The notes beneath the pieces were generated by a model. It was not told the origin of the DNA and did not search any database. It worked only from the letters and a program-made list of their open reading frames with translations. Positions 11,059 to 21,728 of a DNA stretch of 64,000 bases are shown in pieces. The translations under genes and the position numbers were made by a program. Within the stretch, counting starts at the first letter, position 1; each line of letters starts with the position of its first letter. Source of the DNA: Larix kaempferi (Eukaryota; Streptophyta; Pinopsida; Pinales; Pinaceae); contig BSBM01000186.1 in assembly GCA_027924585.1 (NCBI GenBank), positions 6,944,001-7,008,000 of the forward strand. The letters run 5' to 3'.

Positions 11059-12960
11059 GTGGCTTCCAAGAGGTCTGGGACTAGAGGGAATCCCACTTCA
11101 CCTTTACACCCAAGGGTTTCAGATCCAGATTTTTTTTTTAAGAAAGCTAAAAAAGATTTACATAATCCTTCTTTTGGAAGATCCCAATCTTCTCCATCTT
11201 TACTTTCTCTTGGTCAACCACAGTCTTTATCTTCATTTTTGTATTCTGAACAAAAATTAGAGGAAGTAGAAATTCAGGTTTTTACCAGTCCGTTGTCTGG
11301 TCAAAAGATCAAAACTGAGTTATTTCCCTTGTTTCAGTTTAAAGCTAATATTCCTACCATTCAACTCAGTTCAGTTAAAACCAATAAACTTTTGTCCTTA
11401 TCTAGTCAGACTACTTCAAAAATGGCAGGTCAGCAATTGGATATGATGGATAGAATGATAGCTGCTAGGTATGCTCCTTTAGTGCTTCCACAGCCTTTAA
11501 ATGCTCTTCCAGCAAGTGACAATCAAAAATATTTACCTATGTTTAATGGGTTGGGAGAAACAACCATAGAGGAACACTGGAATGCATTCCTTAGTTATGT
11601 TGATAACCAAAATATAGAAGCAAAGGATGTCTGGATGCGAATGTTTGTGCAGAGTTTGGATGGTGATGTTAGAAAATTGTTCAGGGAACTACCAGAAAAC
11701 TCAATAACCCTTATTGAAGAAATACAGGATGTTTTCATGAGATAATAGGGAGATACAAAGGATCACACATATTATATTATTGAATTTGGATCTTTAAAGA
11801 AAAAAAATGATGAAACAATACCTGACTTTTCAAAACACTTTAACAAAATGTATGTCATAATTACAGTGGAAATTAAGCCTTCAGAAACTTTAGCTAAACT
11901 GACATATGTAAATGCATTTGACCATGATTTTTATTTGCACTTGAGAGAGAGGAGACCTATAACATTACTAAATATGCAATAGGCTTCCCTAGAGGTTGAA
12001 TCCAATATTTTGGCTTCTAATAGACTTAGGGATCGGTCAGACCATCAGGCTCATGAGAGAAAAGGTAAGAATGTAGTAATACTCGCAACCTCCACATCAA
12101 AGAAGGAAGAAAGTCAAATAGATGAAATGAATAAGATAATTAAAACTTTGACTACAAAGGTGAGTAGATTGGAGTTGGAGAAGAATTCAAAAAAACCTTT
12201 TCAAGATGGGGAAAGAAATCCCAATCAAAACCCTAATCAGTTTAGAAGACAATTTGTCCCAAGATTCATTCCTTAGGAAATGAGAAACAATGATATTCAG
12301 AGGGAGAAAAGATAAAATGAAGACCAAAGAGTTCCTCCCTTTTTCCAAAATAATTTTGTAGAAGAAGTTGAGCAGGTGGAAGTTGTGCAGTATGAGGATG
12401 ATTTTAATCAGAATTTAAACTATTTTGGGGAGTTATCATCTGAAGGTTTTACAACTTAATGCAGTTATTAGAATTCTGAGTATTATGATTTATATGATTA
12501 TCAGGAAGGAGATGATCATTATCCTTAGGTTTCAGCTAGTATATGTCAGACTGATCCTAAAAAGTCTTATAATTCGAGATCAGGCCCAAAACAAATTATG
12601 CAAATTCCAAAGAAGAAAATAGTTCCACTAGCTAGGAAGCTACCTAATCAAACACAGGGAAAGAAACAAGACCATAGTGATCAGGCCAAAGCAGCAAAAA
12701 TTGAAGAAACTAGTAAAAATACACATGCTTTTAACTTTGAGAATGAGTTGTGCAAAATCAAGGTTTCAGTGCCATTGACCGAGTTAATGAAAACTCCTTG
12801 TTTTAGATATTCTACATGCAAGTTGTTGAATGTTCCAGTTAATTCTTCCCCTTCATATACAGTTAATTTATAGGAAGAACATCCTACAATAATCCTTGGG
12901 TCTACTTCATCTGAAAATCCTGCAGAAGGTTCAAATTTTCGCCCACCCTTTTAAATCACT
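11059..12960 (+). pseudogene. gag: Element B gag, broken
   Basis: One frame runs from 11059 into the protease. The first codon is GTG (ASKRSG follows), so the original ATG seems lost. The capsid core is visible in YLPMFNGLGETTIEEHWNAF and MRMFVQSLDGDVRKLFREL (about 11530-11690). Downstream are low-complexity Asn- and Gln-rich and charged linkers. No CCHC zinc knuckle is seen, as is common in Tat elements. Stops occur near 11743, 11983, 12274, 12313, 12457, 12526, 12871 and 12952, but no frameshift. Confidence 0.8.
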
Positions 12961-13398
12961 TTGACTGTCCATGACCAGATGATTCACAATTGCCTTCTAG
13001 ATTCTAGAGCCTCACATAATTTGATGCCTAAAGAAGTCATGGAGGCCATTGGTTTGAGTATTGCAAAACCATACAATGATTTATTTGCATTTGATTCTAG
13101 AGCTGTGAAATGTTTAGGAGTGATTAAGGATCTTGTGGTTAACCTTTCTCAATTACCAATGAAGAGTGTTATAATGGATGTGGTACTTGCTGATATATCT
13201 CCTAAGTTTGGAATGTTGCTCTCAAGGTCCTGGGCAAAGAAAGTTGGTGGTACATTACAGATGGACTTGGCATATGCAACCATTCCAATGTTTGGTGGAG
13301 AGAATAGAAGATTATATAGGAAATTACAGTATGCTTTCATAGTCATAGATGATAAGAATCCAACCAATCATCCCCTTTATTGAGTAGATGAGGAATTG
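12961..13398 (+). pseudogene. Element B protease, broken
   Basis: The active-site loop reads LLDSRASHNLMP, so the catalytic Asp is kept but the Gly of D-S-G-A is replaced by Arg. The later GMLLSRSWAKKVGG segment matches the plant Tat protease end, equivalent to GLFLSRDWSQQLNG in element C. A stop at 13381 closes this open stretch, and element C is inserted 20 bases later. Confidence 0.8.
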
Positions 13399-13403
13399 GG
13401 TTC
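13399..13403. repeat. Left target duplication of element C (GGTTC)
   Basis: GGTTC directly precedes the left LTR of C and is repeated exactly at 29081-29085 directly after the right LTR. Confidence 0.93.
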
Positions 13404-14777
13404 TGTTGGCCTGATTTTATGAATCAGAGCCAATAAGGAGGTTTTGTCCACACAATCAGCTTAGAGTAGCGTCCGGTATGTTTGGTTTAACAAAACCTCG
13501 CAGGTTATGGTCCTGCTACCAGCTAGTTTGTCTCTTAAGGAGAACTTAAAACTAGCAAAATCTAACTTATTCTAATATCTATCCTACCTAAATATCTACA
13601 AATGTCCTAAGGTTTCTTTCGTAAGGAAAGACTTCGGTTTTTGGGAAGTTTTCTAAATATGAAAACTTACTTATAGCATGCAGAATGATTTAACAGTTCT
13701 AAATCAATAATAAAATCACTTTAAAACTAATTAATCTATTTATCCTATTTAACTCTATCTCAGCTGAGAGCAAATTTAAAACTATATTAATTATTAATCA
13801 ATAACAGAAAACTGAAGTATGCTCTAAATAAACATATTTAAATCATAACGAAAGTAATTCTGCTATGTAATGATAGAAATGAGATTTAACCTCTACATAC
13901 ACAGTCAAATTTCACTTCCAAAACTGATTAATAATTAACTATCAAGACAGTCATTTGAATTTGAAATAATGCTCATTTAAAATTCACCGTTAACATACAA
14001 ATGGAATTTTAAATAAACAGAAAAGTATATCATTAAAACTGATGTTTATAGTGAACACACTAAGAAACAAAACCATAATGAAATATTTATTCAACAACTA
14101 ACTTGAGATGATAAAGTGAGAACAATATTTAAACATCAATGTGTCACAGCACACAGAGTTCATGTATAAACAGAAGATAACAAACAGAAATATATGTATA
14201 TATATATAAATCCAAAAATGAATACCAGTCACAGTATCATTCGCAGATATCAAGTATCATCCACATGAAAGCTTCAGCTTCAAGTTCGATGTAGCACTAG
14301 TAACAAAATATATTTCAATAAGTTTTCTTCACCACTCCATCCCCCTCGAGCTCATCAAAAATCTTCACTTATATACTACTAAGAGTCAGTTTTGCTATAA
14401 ATGTTGCATGCAACATTATAGGAACTATTTAACAAAAAGGGCATCTAATTACACCTACTACTAAAAATAAAAATCGACTGGCCTGAGTCGAGGTATCTCA
14501 GAAAGTTCTTGCCCATTCACAAAACTCCAGCTTGTAACAAATCAGCTACATCCGCATGCCATCGCATCAACCATGTCCTGTATTCTTGGAAGAAGGAGTG
14601 ATAAAACTTCCTGCATTAAATTCAATCAACGTATTATATTGAAATCAATTTAACACAGTCTAACAGAAATACTCAAAAAATTATAAATGCATGCCTATTA
14701 AATCTCCGATTTTACAGGCATGCAAAATCGAAATAACCATTACCTGTTATACTGTGACATAAGAGAAGAGAAAACTA

Positions 14778-16390
14778 TTAAGCCTCATTATGAAGAGTGA
14801 CTACTCTTCTAGCCTCGGCTAATTTAGCCTTCAACCTGATAATTTTAACATTTTGTTTTTCAATTCATTCCAATAACAGCTGATTCGTATTTAATATTGA
14901 TTTCCTGGATTTCTTGAGTTGATTCTTCTTCATGTTGGCCCTTTTCCACCTGTCAATCCATTCTAGCAATTCTTTCCTGAAAGTTTTATTTTCTTCTTCC
15001 AGTGAGGCTGTACTTAATAGACACTATTTACGCTTTCCTCTGAACTCTGTGATTTTATCTTGATAAATATTTCCTAATACCTGTTGCATAGTTTCGTCTT
15101 CTCTAGTTTCATGAGGAGAACGAGGACTGTCACAATGCTGATTGTGTAATGGTTCAAGTTCTACAGTGTTAACGTTTATTTCGGGTTGATTGCCCTCGAC
15201 CTCACCTGATTGCACATCACTTCCCTGCGCAGTAGCAGAATTCCCTACATCCATTGTGTTAGGGACAGACATTGGAATATCATCCTCAATATTTACAATT
15301 GTAGGTTCAGTAGCTGTAGATTTGGAAGTCTGTGGATCAGACCTATATCCTGGAATCGAATGAAGATTATGCATGCTCCTAGTGACTCTACGCGAAAATG
15401 ATAAGTTTTCAAAATTCAACCCTTCCTTGTCACAACAAACCTGAGCCAAATGGTTCAACTTATGCATAGAGTTTTTATCACATTCATCAGGTTTAACAAT
15501 TTCGTCTTCGGCTAATCCTTCTTTTAATTTTGCAGGCTACCATCATTCTTACCAGGTTCGGGTTCTTCTAATATTTCCCTAGAATCGCAGGGAACTGAAA
15601 CCCTATCAGCATCTTCATTTATCTCATCATCTATGGGAATTTTTACGACCTCTGGTTCCTTAACCTCTGAGCTATTAACCTCAGGATTTATGATTTTTCG
15701 TCTTCTAAGAGTTCGAGGAGATGGATTAGGCCAATACTGTGTTGGCCCCAATTGACAATCAACTAGAAATTTATCCCAAGACAGACCTTTTGCAGATAAT
15801 TGGAATTGCAGTAAAGTTTTTATCAACCCATGATGACACAAACTATTGTCAGGGTTATTGAAATTCCTTACAGACTGTGACATTTTCTTAAGGCTTTTCC
15901 AAAGATAGAAGGGCAAATTAAGTTTACAACCCTTTATTTCTAACAACAACCGTAAATGATACAAGTGCAGATGGGAAAAGCATCCACAATAGGTTACGTA
16001 CCTTACTAAGATTTCATAGTAAGCTCTCCATTCGGGATTTAGAAATTTTACAGGTATGCCTATCCTCAGCTTCGTTTTATCTGGTAAAGGCATTAACAAA
16101 GCCAAACACTTCTTCTTGTCAACCATAGTGCCCTTAAACCAGCGTTCTCCCACTTGGGGAAGTTTCGTGGCTTCAGCAATTTTGTCCTCATTAATAACAA
16201 ATTCGAAACCCCCAATTCGCACCCTATCATCTTTAAAACTCATTGCAAACATCTTAGTAATCTCCGTATGGTGACCATCAAAGCTTCAAAAGAAATGTGT
16301 CCATCCCATTTTCTCAAATCTCTTGGCAACTTCCTGGTTGGCTTCAATAATTTCAAACCCTGAGATCTCAAAAAGATTCAGAGGAGACAT
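14778..16390 (-). pseudogene. LTR-borne gene of element C, 3' LTR copy, broken
   Basis: The same frame as the right-hand copy (26327-27941), from MSPLNLFEISG to a TAA at 14778. It has its own damage: a TGA near 16283 just after GWTHFF, a one-base deletion near 15534, and a stop at about 15022-15024 after the FRGKRK segment. Where the right copy has a frameshift (about 27365) this copy is in frame (HHGLIKTLLQFQLSAKGLSW), so the two copies were damaged independently. See the right-hand copy for the domains. Confidence 0.8.
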
Positions 16391-17403
16391 GGTTTCTCCA
16401 GCACTTTCTGGGCTTGGTCGCGAAATGAAAGGGAAAGTGAAAACAGAGGGAATAGGTATCCATACACACGACATGATAGATAATCTTCACATGCTTCAAA
16501 TCTAATCAGAAATCAAATATCTGAACCTACCATTTTAGCTGGATTTTGAGCAATAATAGATGTTATAACTCTCACACTACACCATGATTTACGCCAATTT
16601 ATCTACGTTTGACCATGCCTGTTAGTGACAACCACTTAAGTTGGCGAACCAGCGATACTAATACTGATAGAATCATCATTACGATCATTGATTATTGACA
16701 GTGGTTCATAATTAATAGGTACAATGGCGTAATTTGAAATGACTGTTAGAAATTAACACTGTCAACACGATTTTACCAAATGCATACAACTGTCGATTCT
16801 GTTAAGGGGTGAAAGCCACGTTTTCATGCCATCTCATCGATCCAAAACGTTTATTGATTTAACCATTGGTTTATTGCATGTCCAGTTCATCAAACAATCA
16901 TCCCTGTTTTATCATGTTACGTAGTGGTATGAAGAGTAATAAATCGCATTTTAATGTTGAGGAGGCATTAATCAAATGGCCAGCTTAATGTTATTCTATG
17001 TATATGTACAAAGCTATATATATATGTACAACACTAAGTGTAAAAACCTTTAAACATCCTATTGATATATTATACCATCATATAGGGTATTTATTTTATG
17101 TAAAAATTGCCTATACCAACCTCATTTATCCATTAACTATGATATTTACAAAGTTCATAATAGGCTATTACATACGATGTTAACTTCCAAAATTCTCTTA
17201 GTCTTAGGACTAATAATACCCTAAACAATGTGTTTTATGATATTTCTCTTGGCACAAATCCATTAAGTCACATAAATTCATTTTGATGTTTTAAATAGAT
17301 TTAATGAGACTTTACGAAACTTGTCTGACATTCGTTTTAAAGCCAAGTTTTATGATCAAGTTCCTATCAACTATAGAAACATTAAATTACTTTCCTTTGA
17401 TTA

Positions 17404-17509
17404 AGAGTACCTTCAGAATCAAAGATTCTGAAGGTGCTCTAACATAATTTTTGAATTGACAAATCACATAAAGAGCTGATCTCTCTTCATTTCTTGACAA
17501 AATGAAGAG
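17404..17509 (-). other. Two hairpins near the U3 start of C's 3' LTR
   Basis: 17404-17440 is a stem of about 17 pairs with one T/C mismatch around an AAA loop (arm CCTTCAGAATC). 17483-17509 is a perfect ten-pair stem (CTCTTCATTT / AAATGAAGAG) with a seven-base loop. Both recur at 28955-28991 and 29034-29060. Confidence 0.75.
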
Positions 17510-17529
17510 GTTGTTGCTGGCTGCCAACA

Positions 17530-18821
17530 AATGGCGACGACCTGGGTGAACCAGTTATCTCTGCTTAAAACAAGATGATCAAAACGAAATCTTAGAAATC
17601 TGTTAAAAATAATCAAAATCCTTTATTCATGTCAAACCTTTATTTATTCAGATTCATAAGTATAACTCAGAAATATTTCATCTTTTGAAAATAAACATTT
17701 GATTTAGAGATAGTCTTACAAATATCTTCATCGAAACCAGTACTTCTTAGTAAAGATGATCTTATCATCAGCATCGAATACTGTTCCTCTGAAAATTATC
17801 TAGAACCTGTTCCATGGCATAGTAATTTTCTTGTTTCTTGCTTTTGCTATTCTTTTAAAATAATAATTCTGTCTGAAGACTACTATCTGGGTTTGGTGTC
17901 CCAATGTGATAGTATCATTCACGAGAGTTGTTTGAAATAAGCAGGCCGACTCGTGATGAGATCTCCTGTCTTTTAATTTAAAATCAAAAGCCATCACCCT
18001 GGTGATCAGAAATGAAGTTATTCCAGGCAACACCGATGATCATGATTAGGCCGGCTCATTACTGAGACCTCCTATTCTTCAGGCAAAAGTTGTGTTTTAT
18101 TGCGATTTTCATTATTTTTCTTTTAACTAAAATGAGAGATCATCACCTAGCATGGTAACCAAATGGTAATGTCAGTCATTAATATCACCAGAAAATGAAT
18201 CAGCTGGCTCGTGATGAGACCCCTTATCTTTTGGTTTCAAGACCAAAAGCCATTACTAGTTTCCTAATAATGTCATACCAGTGATATTCATGATTCTGAT
18301 CAGACCGGCTCATTACTGAGACCTTCCGTCTCTCACTTTAGCTTCTTATTAACTGGAACAGATGCTAGACAGTTCTCAAATGACAAAAGTTTTCTAAAAC
18401 TGATGATAGAAATCTATAAAGATTTTTCAAAAGTACAAGCTTTGAAAAAGATATATAATAAACTATCCTTATTTAAGAAAGTAACCAGATGAAAGAAAAT
18501 CCGAGAAACACTTATAAATAGAAATAACGAAGGTTTTTTACAAATTCAAGGAATTTTGATCAATCTGAACAAATTTTAAAAGATTTCAGTCTAAATCAAA
18601 ATTTTAAAGACTGATGAGTAAACTGATCTTATTTATTTATACTAATTACAGTTGTTAATTACATATTTCTGTCTAAGACTAGTTATATACATAAATTTTA
18701 ACAATCTGAAATATTTGACTTTGATAGAAATTTGATTCATATACAATTTACTAGTTTATATACAGAAATACAAATTATTTACAACAGCGAATAAGTATAT
18801 ACATTTTTAGACAGCAAATTA
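17530..18821 (-). other. Element C 3' noncoding region between integrase and LTR
   Basis: No reading frame is supported. It holds the alternating repeats at 17930-18340. Directly beside the LTR, where a purine tract is expected, the element strand reads CAGGTCGTCGCCATT before TGTTGG; no polypurine tract is visible. The same arrangement is seen in element D. Confidence 0.7.
17930..18340 (-). repeat. Alternating GGCTC...GAGACC repeats, two ~257-bp units
   Basis: On the plus strand two versions alternate: a GGCTCGTGATGAGACC type near 17944 and 18201, and a GGCTCATTACTGAGACC type near 18049 and 18304. The spacing is 105, 152 and 103 bases, giving two units of about 257 bases. Element D has four related motifs in the same place with similar spacing (46909-47315). 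Confidence 0.7.
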
Positions 18822-19886
18822 TTAACAGAAATATTTCTTAAGAATCAGTCCATTCACAGGGAATGTCTCGGACTGTCCTTCAAGTGTTTGCAATCGAAAG
18901 GTACTTGGACCTATTTTTTCAGAAATAACAAAGGGACCTAACCACAGTTTTTGAAACTTAGTATGATTACCCTTATCTTCATGAGATTTATCCCATTTTA
19001 AGTCCAAGTCTCCTACCTGAAATTCACGATCAGAACTAAATGATTGGTCAAACCATGACTTAACAATCTGTTGATGTTTGTTAAAGTGTTGTTTTGATTT
19101 TTCTCTATCTTCTTCTAATTTTAGCAATACATTAATTCTTTTTTCCATTGCTGGGAATTCTTCTTCTTGAACAGACTGAGCTAACTGCAACGAAGGTAAG
19201 AACAAATTTGGCGGAAGAATAGCTTCAGTTCCATATACTAAAAAAAATGGTGAGTTACCTATTGCAGCTTTTGGAGTTACTCTATCTACCCAAAGAGCAT
19301 TGACCAATTCTGTATGCCAATTCCGATGGTGAACTGAAACAGTTCTTTTAAGAATTTTCAATAAATTTTTGTTTGTTGATTCAGCTAGACCATTCCCATG
19401 AGGATGGTAATTAGCTGAATATCTGATTCTTATTCCTTTTTCTAAAGCAAACTGAGTCAATTCAACTGATGAAAAATATGATGCATTATCGAAGACCAAA
19501 GAATCAGGAACACCAAATCTTGTTATGATAAAGAACTCCAAAAATAATATAACTTGATTAGTATTCACAACTTTTAACGGTGCAGCCTCAGCCCAACGAG
19601 TGAAATAATCAGTTGCAGTTATTATATACTTGTGTTGCATTGATGAGGGAGGGTTTATTGGACCTACTATATCGATACCCCACTGCTGAAAGGGTCTTTC
19701 AACTGAAACAGGTTGTAAAGGGAAAGCATATTTTTTAACTCTTCCTGCGGCAAGTTGACACTCTTGACACCTTCTGACGAAAGTATAAGAATCTCGAAAC
19801 AAGGTAGGCCAATAATAACCAGCCCTAAGAATTTTATGAGCTGTGGTTTCTCCACCGAAACGACCTCCTGCTGGTTCAGAATGCAA
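18822..19886 (-). CDS. Element C integrase (polyprotein segment)
   Basis: A segment of about 354 residues that inserts element DNA into the host. It follows a TAA (19887-19889) that replaces a Gln-like position, so it is the C-terminal part of the polyprotein, not a free gene; the ATG-like start is incidental. The zinc finger keeps both His (LHSEP and TAHK) and Cys (RRCQEC). The core has Asp72 (GIDIVGP), Asp133 (FDNAS) and Glu169 (LAESTNK), exactly D-35-E. A GPF-type module (WLGPFVISEKIGPSTFRL) lies near residue 316. No chromodomain follows. The catalytic residues are intact. Confidence 0.93.
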   Translation of the reverse strand: MHSEPAGGRFGGETTAHKILRAGYYWPTLFRDSYTFVRRCQECQLAAGRVKKYAFPLQPVSVERPFQQWGIDIVGPINPPSSMQHKYIITATDYFTRWAEAAPLKVVNTNQVILFLEFFIITRFGVPDSLVFDNASYFSSVELTQFALEKGIRIRYSANYHPHGNGLAESTNKNLLKILKRTVSVHHRNWHTELVNALWVDRVTPKAAIGNSPFFLVYGTEAILPPNLFLPSLQLAQSVQEEEFPAMEKRINVLLKLEEDREKSKQHFNKHQQIVKSWFDQSFSSDREFQVGDLDLKWDKSHEDKGNHTKFQKLWLGPFVISEKIGPSTFRLQTLEGQSETFPVNGLILKKYFC

Positions 19887-21680
19887 TTATTTCAGAATTG
19901 TTTCTGTTTCATCTTTATCTAAACATCGAAGATATACCCCATCTGAATTTTTTCGAAAGAGGACATTATCTATTAATAAGTACGGGGCAGATTTCAATCT
20001 GAGGGCTCTTTTCTTTTTCGAATCTAAGTAATTAGGGGCAGTCCCTGTTTCCAGAAGTACTCGTATGTCTGTGTACCAGGAATCTTGAGGTGGTGGATAA
20101 AAATAAATTTCTCTGGTAAGTAAATCTTCATTAATGACAATTTCAGTTTTATCATCAAGCAAATGAGCAGCTTCAGCAGCCAGTTTACACAACCCTTGTC
20201 CTTTAATTATCGTCGATGGTTTGATTTCTAAGTCATATTCTTGAAGAGCTGTCATCCAAGGTGCCCTTTTTTCTCCTAAATCTTTTTGTACAAACAAATT
20301 TCTTACTAAAGAATAAGGTACAATTACTTTTGTTTTAGATTTTAACAAGTAAGGACGAAAATGTTTTACCACTTTAAAAACGGCAAAAGCTTGTTTATCC
20401 ACTTCATGATAGTTTAGTGCAGCACCTTTGAAATTCGAACTCATGAACGAAATTGGAACCTCATTATTTTGTTGATTTAATTGGGTTAATACTGTTGCAT
20501 ACGCAATATCAGAAGCAAAGGTATATAATATAAAATCCTTGTTAAAATCTGGACTTAGAAGACTAGGAGCTTCTGAAATGGCTTCTAAAATTTTCTGAAA
20601 GGATTCTTTTTCAGTTTGTCCCCAATTAAACACAGCATCTTTTTTAATCATTTTCTGCAAAGGATGAATGATCTCTGAAAAACTAGGAATGAATCTCCTA
20701 ACAAAGTTAATTTTCCCTAAGAATGACTGCATTCCTTTCTTGCTGGAAGGGAAAGTAATCTTTGAAATAGATTGTGTTCTTTCAGGATCAATCATAATTC
20801 CGTGTTTTGATACTACACATCCTAACAAGATACCTTCTGAAACAGCAAATATTGTTTCCTTAGGATTTAAAGATATTCCAAATTTTCTACATCGTTCAAA
20901 CACTTTTCTTAAATGGTTAAGATGATCAAGCCGATGTTTAGAGTAGACAGTAACGTCATCCAAATAGACAACGACTGAATGACTGATTAAGCCTCTAAAG
21001 GCAATATCCATTGCTCGTTGAAATGTTGCTCCCGCGTTGATTAACCCAAAGGGCATCTTACGGTATGCGTACGTTCCCCATGGAGTTCTAAAAGCTGTTT
21101 TTAATTGATCATCCGGGGAGACTAGTATTTGGTTGTACCCTGAGAAACCATCAAGGAGAGACAGTATCTCAGAACCAGACACTTTCTGAAGAATTTGTTC
21201 GATGGGTGGAACAGGGTAGTTATCTTTTTCAGAGGCTTTATTTAAATTTCTAAAATTGACACATAGTCGAATATCCCCATTTTTCTTTCTAACTAGAACT
21301 AAGTTTGCTACCCATTGAGTGTGTCTAATAGGGAAAATGATCCTGGCAGCTAACAATTTATTCAGTTCTTTTTTAATTGTTGGTTCTAATGATGGGTGAT
21401 ATTTTCTTAACTTCTGCTGAAAAGGTTTTGATTCTTGTTTAATTGGAATTATATGTTGCATGACTTGAGTATTGAATGTTCTTAAGTCATCATATGTCCA
21501 TGCAAATATATCTTTAAACTCCTTGAATAATTTTATGAAAGATGTTTTTTCTACAGGATCACAATCTATTCCTAGGTTTATAGTTTGGGGATTAGATTCT
21601 GTTCCCAAATTGATGGTTTCATATTTCATGTGAGAGCTATTTGTTTTACAATTAGGAACTGACTTAAACTTATCCTGCAA
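19887..21680 (-). CDS. Element C reverse transcriptase and RNase H (polyprotein segment)
   Basis: About 597 codons in the same frame as the gag segment upstream and the integrase downstream. RT motifs: FPIRHTQWVANLVLVRKKNG (about 115), LCVNFRNLNKAS (140), YPVPPIEQIL, SLLDGFSGYNQI, MPFGLINAGATFQRAMD, and the catalytic YLDD at residues 239-242. The Ty3-type RNase H follows (YTFASDIAYATVL near 390 to about 500); its later catalytic positions look degenerate, as is usual when an archaeal RNase H is also present. The segment ends in a C-to-T-type stop (TAA for an expected CAA). Both domains otherwise look intact. Confidence 0.94.
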   Translation of the reverse strand: MQDKFKSVPNCKTNSSHMKYETINLGTESNPQTINLGIDCDPVEKTSFIKLFKEFKDIFAWTYDDLRTFNTQVMQHIIPIKQESKPFQQKLRKYHPSLEPTIKKELNKLLAARIIFPIRHTQWVANLVLVRKKNGDIRLCVNFRNLNKASEKDNYPVPPIEQILQKVSGSEILSLLDGFSGYNQILVSPDDQLKTAFRTPWGTYAYRKMPFGLINAGATFQRAMDIAFRGLISHSVVVYLDDVTVYSKHRLDHLNHLRKVFERCRKFGISLNPKETIFAVSEGILLGCVVSKHGIMIDPERTQSISKITFPSSKKGMQSFLGKINFVRRFIPSFSEIIHPLQKMIKKDAVFNWGQTEKESFQKILEAISEAPSLLSPDFNKDFILYTFASDIAYATVLTQLNQQNNEVPISFMSSNFKGAALNYHEVDKQAFAVFKVVKHFRPYLLKSKTKVIVPYSLVRNLFVQKDLGEKRAPWMTALQEYDLEIKPSTIIKGQGLCKLAAEAAHLLDDKTEIVINEDLLTREIYFYPPPQDSWYTDIRVLLETGTAPNYLDSKKKRALRLKSAPYLLIDNVLFRKNSDGVYLRCLDKDETETILK

Positions 21681-21728
21681 ATCAAAAAAAAAAATTAATC
21701 TTAATACTGAGTTGGGAATGGGTTTTAC
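21675..21728 (-). other. Spacer between archaeal RNase H and RT, intron-like
   Basis: After the TAG at 21729-21731 a 54-base stretch begins GTAAAA and ends in eleven T followed by GATTTGCAG. It looks like a splice donor and acceptor, but it has no stop in frame, is a multiple of three, and is shorter than normal plant introns. If the TAG was once CAG, the frame would run straight through. Confidence 0.3.

Larger units (their letters stand above)
13404..17529 (-). repeat. Element C 3' LTR
   Basis: The left copy of the LTR, 4126 bp, near-identical to 24953-29080. It contains the damaged copy of the LTR-borne gene (14778-16390), TATA-like runs at 14193-14211 and 17011-17025, and two hairpins near the U3 end (17404-17440 and 17483-17509). 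Confidence 0.95.

Noticed and set aside
16998-17183. Tyr/Ile-rich frame (also 28549-28734)
   Set aside because: Translation of the TATA-rich part of C's LTR, identical in both copies only through LTR identity.
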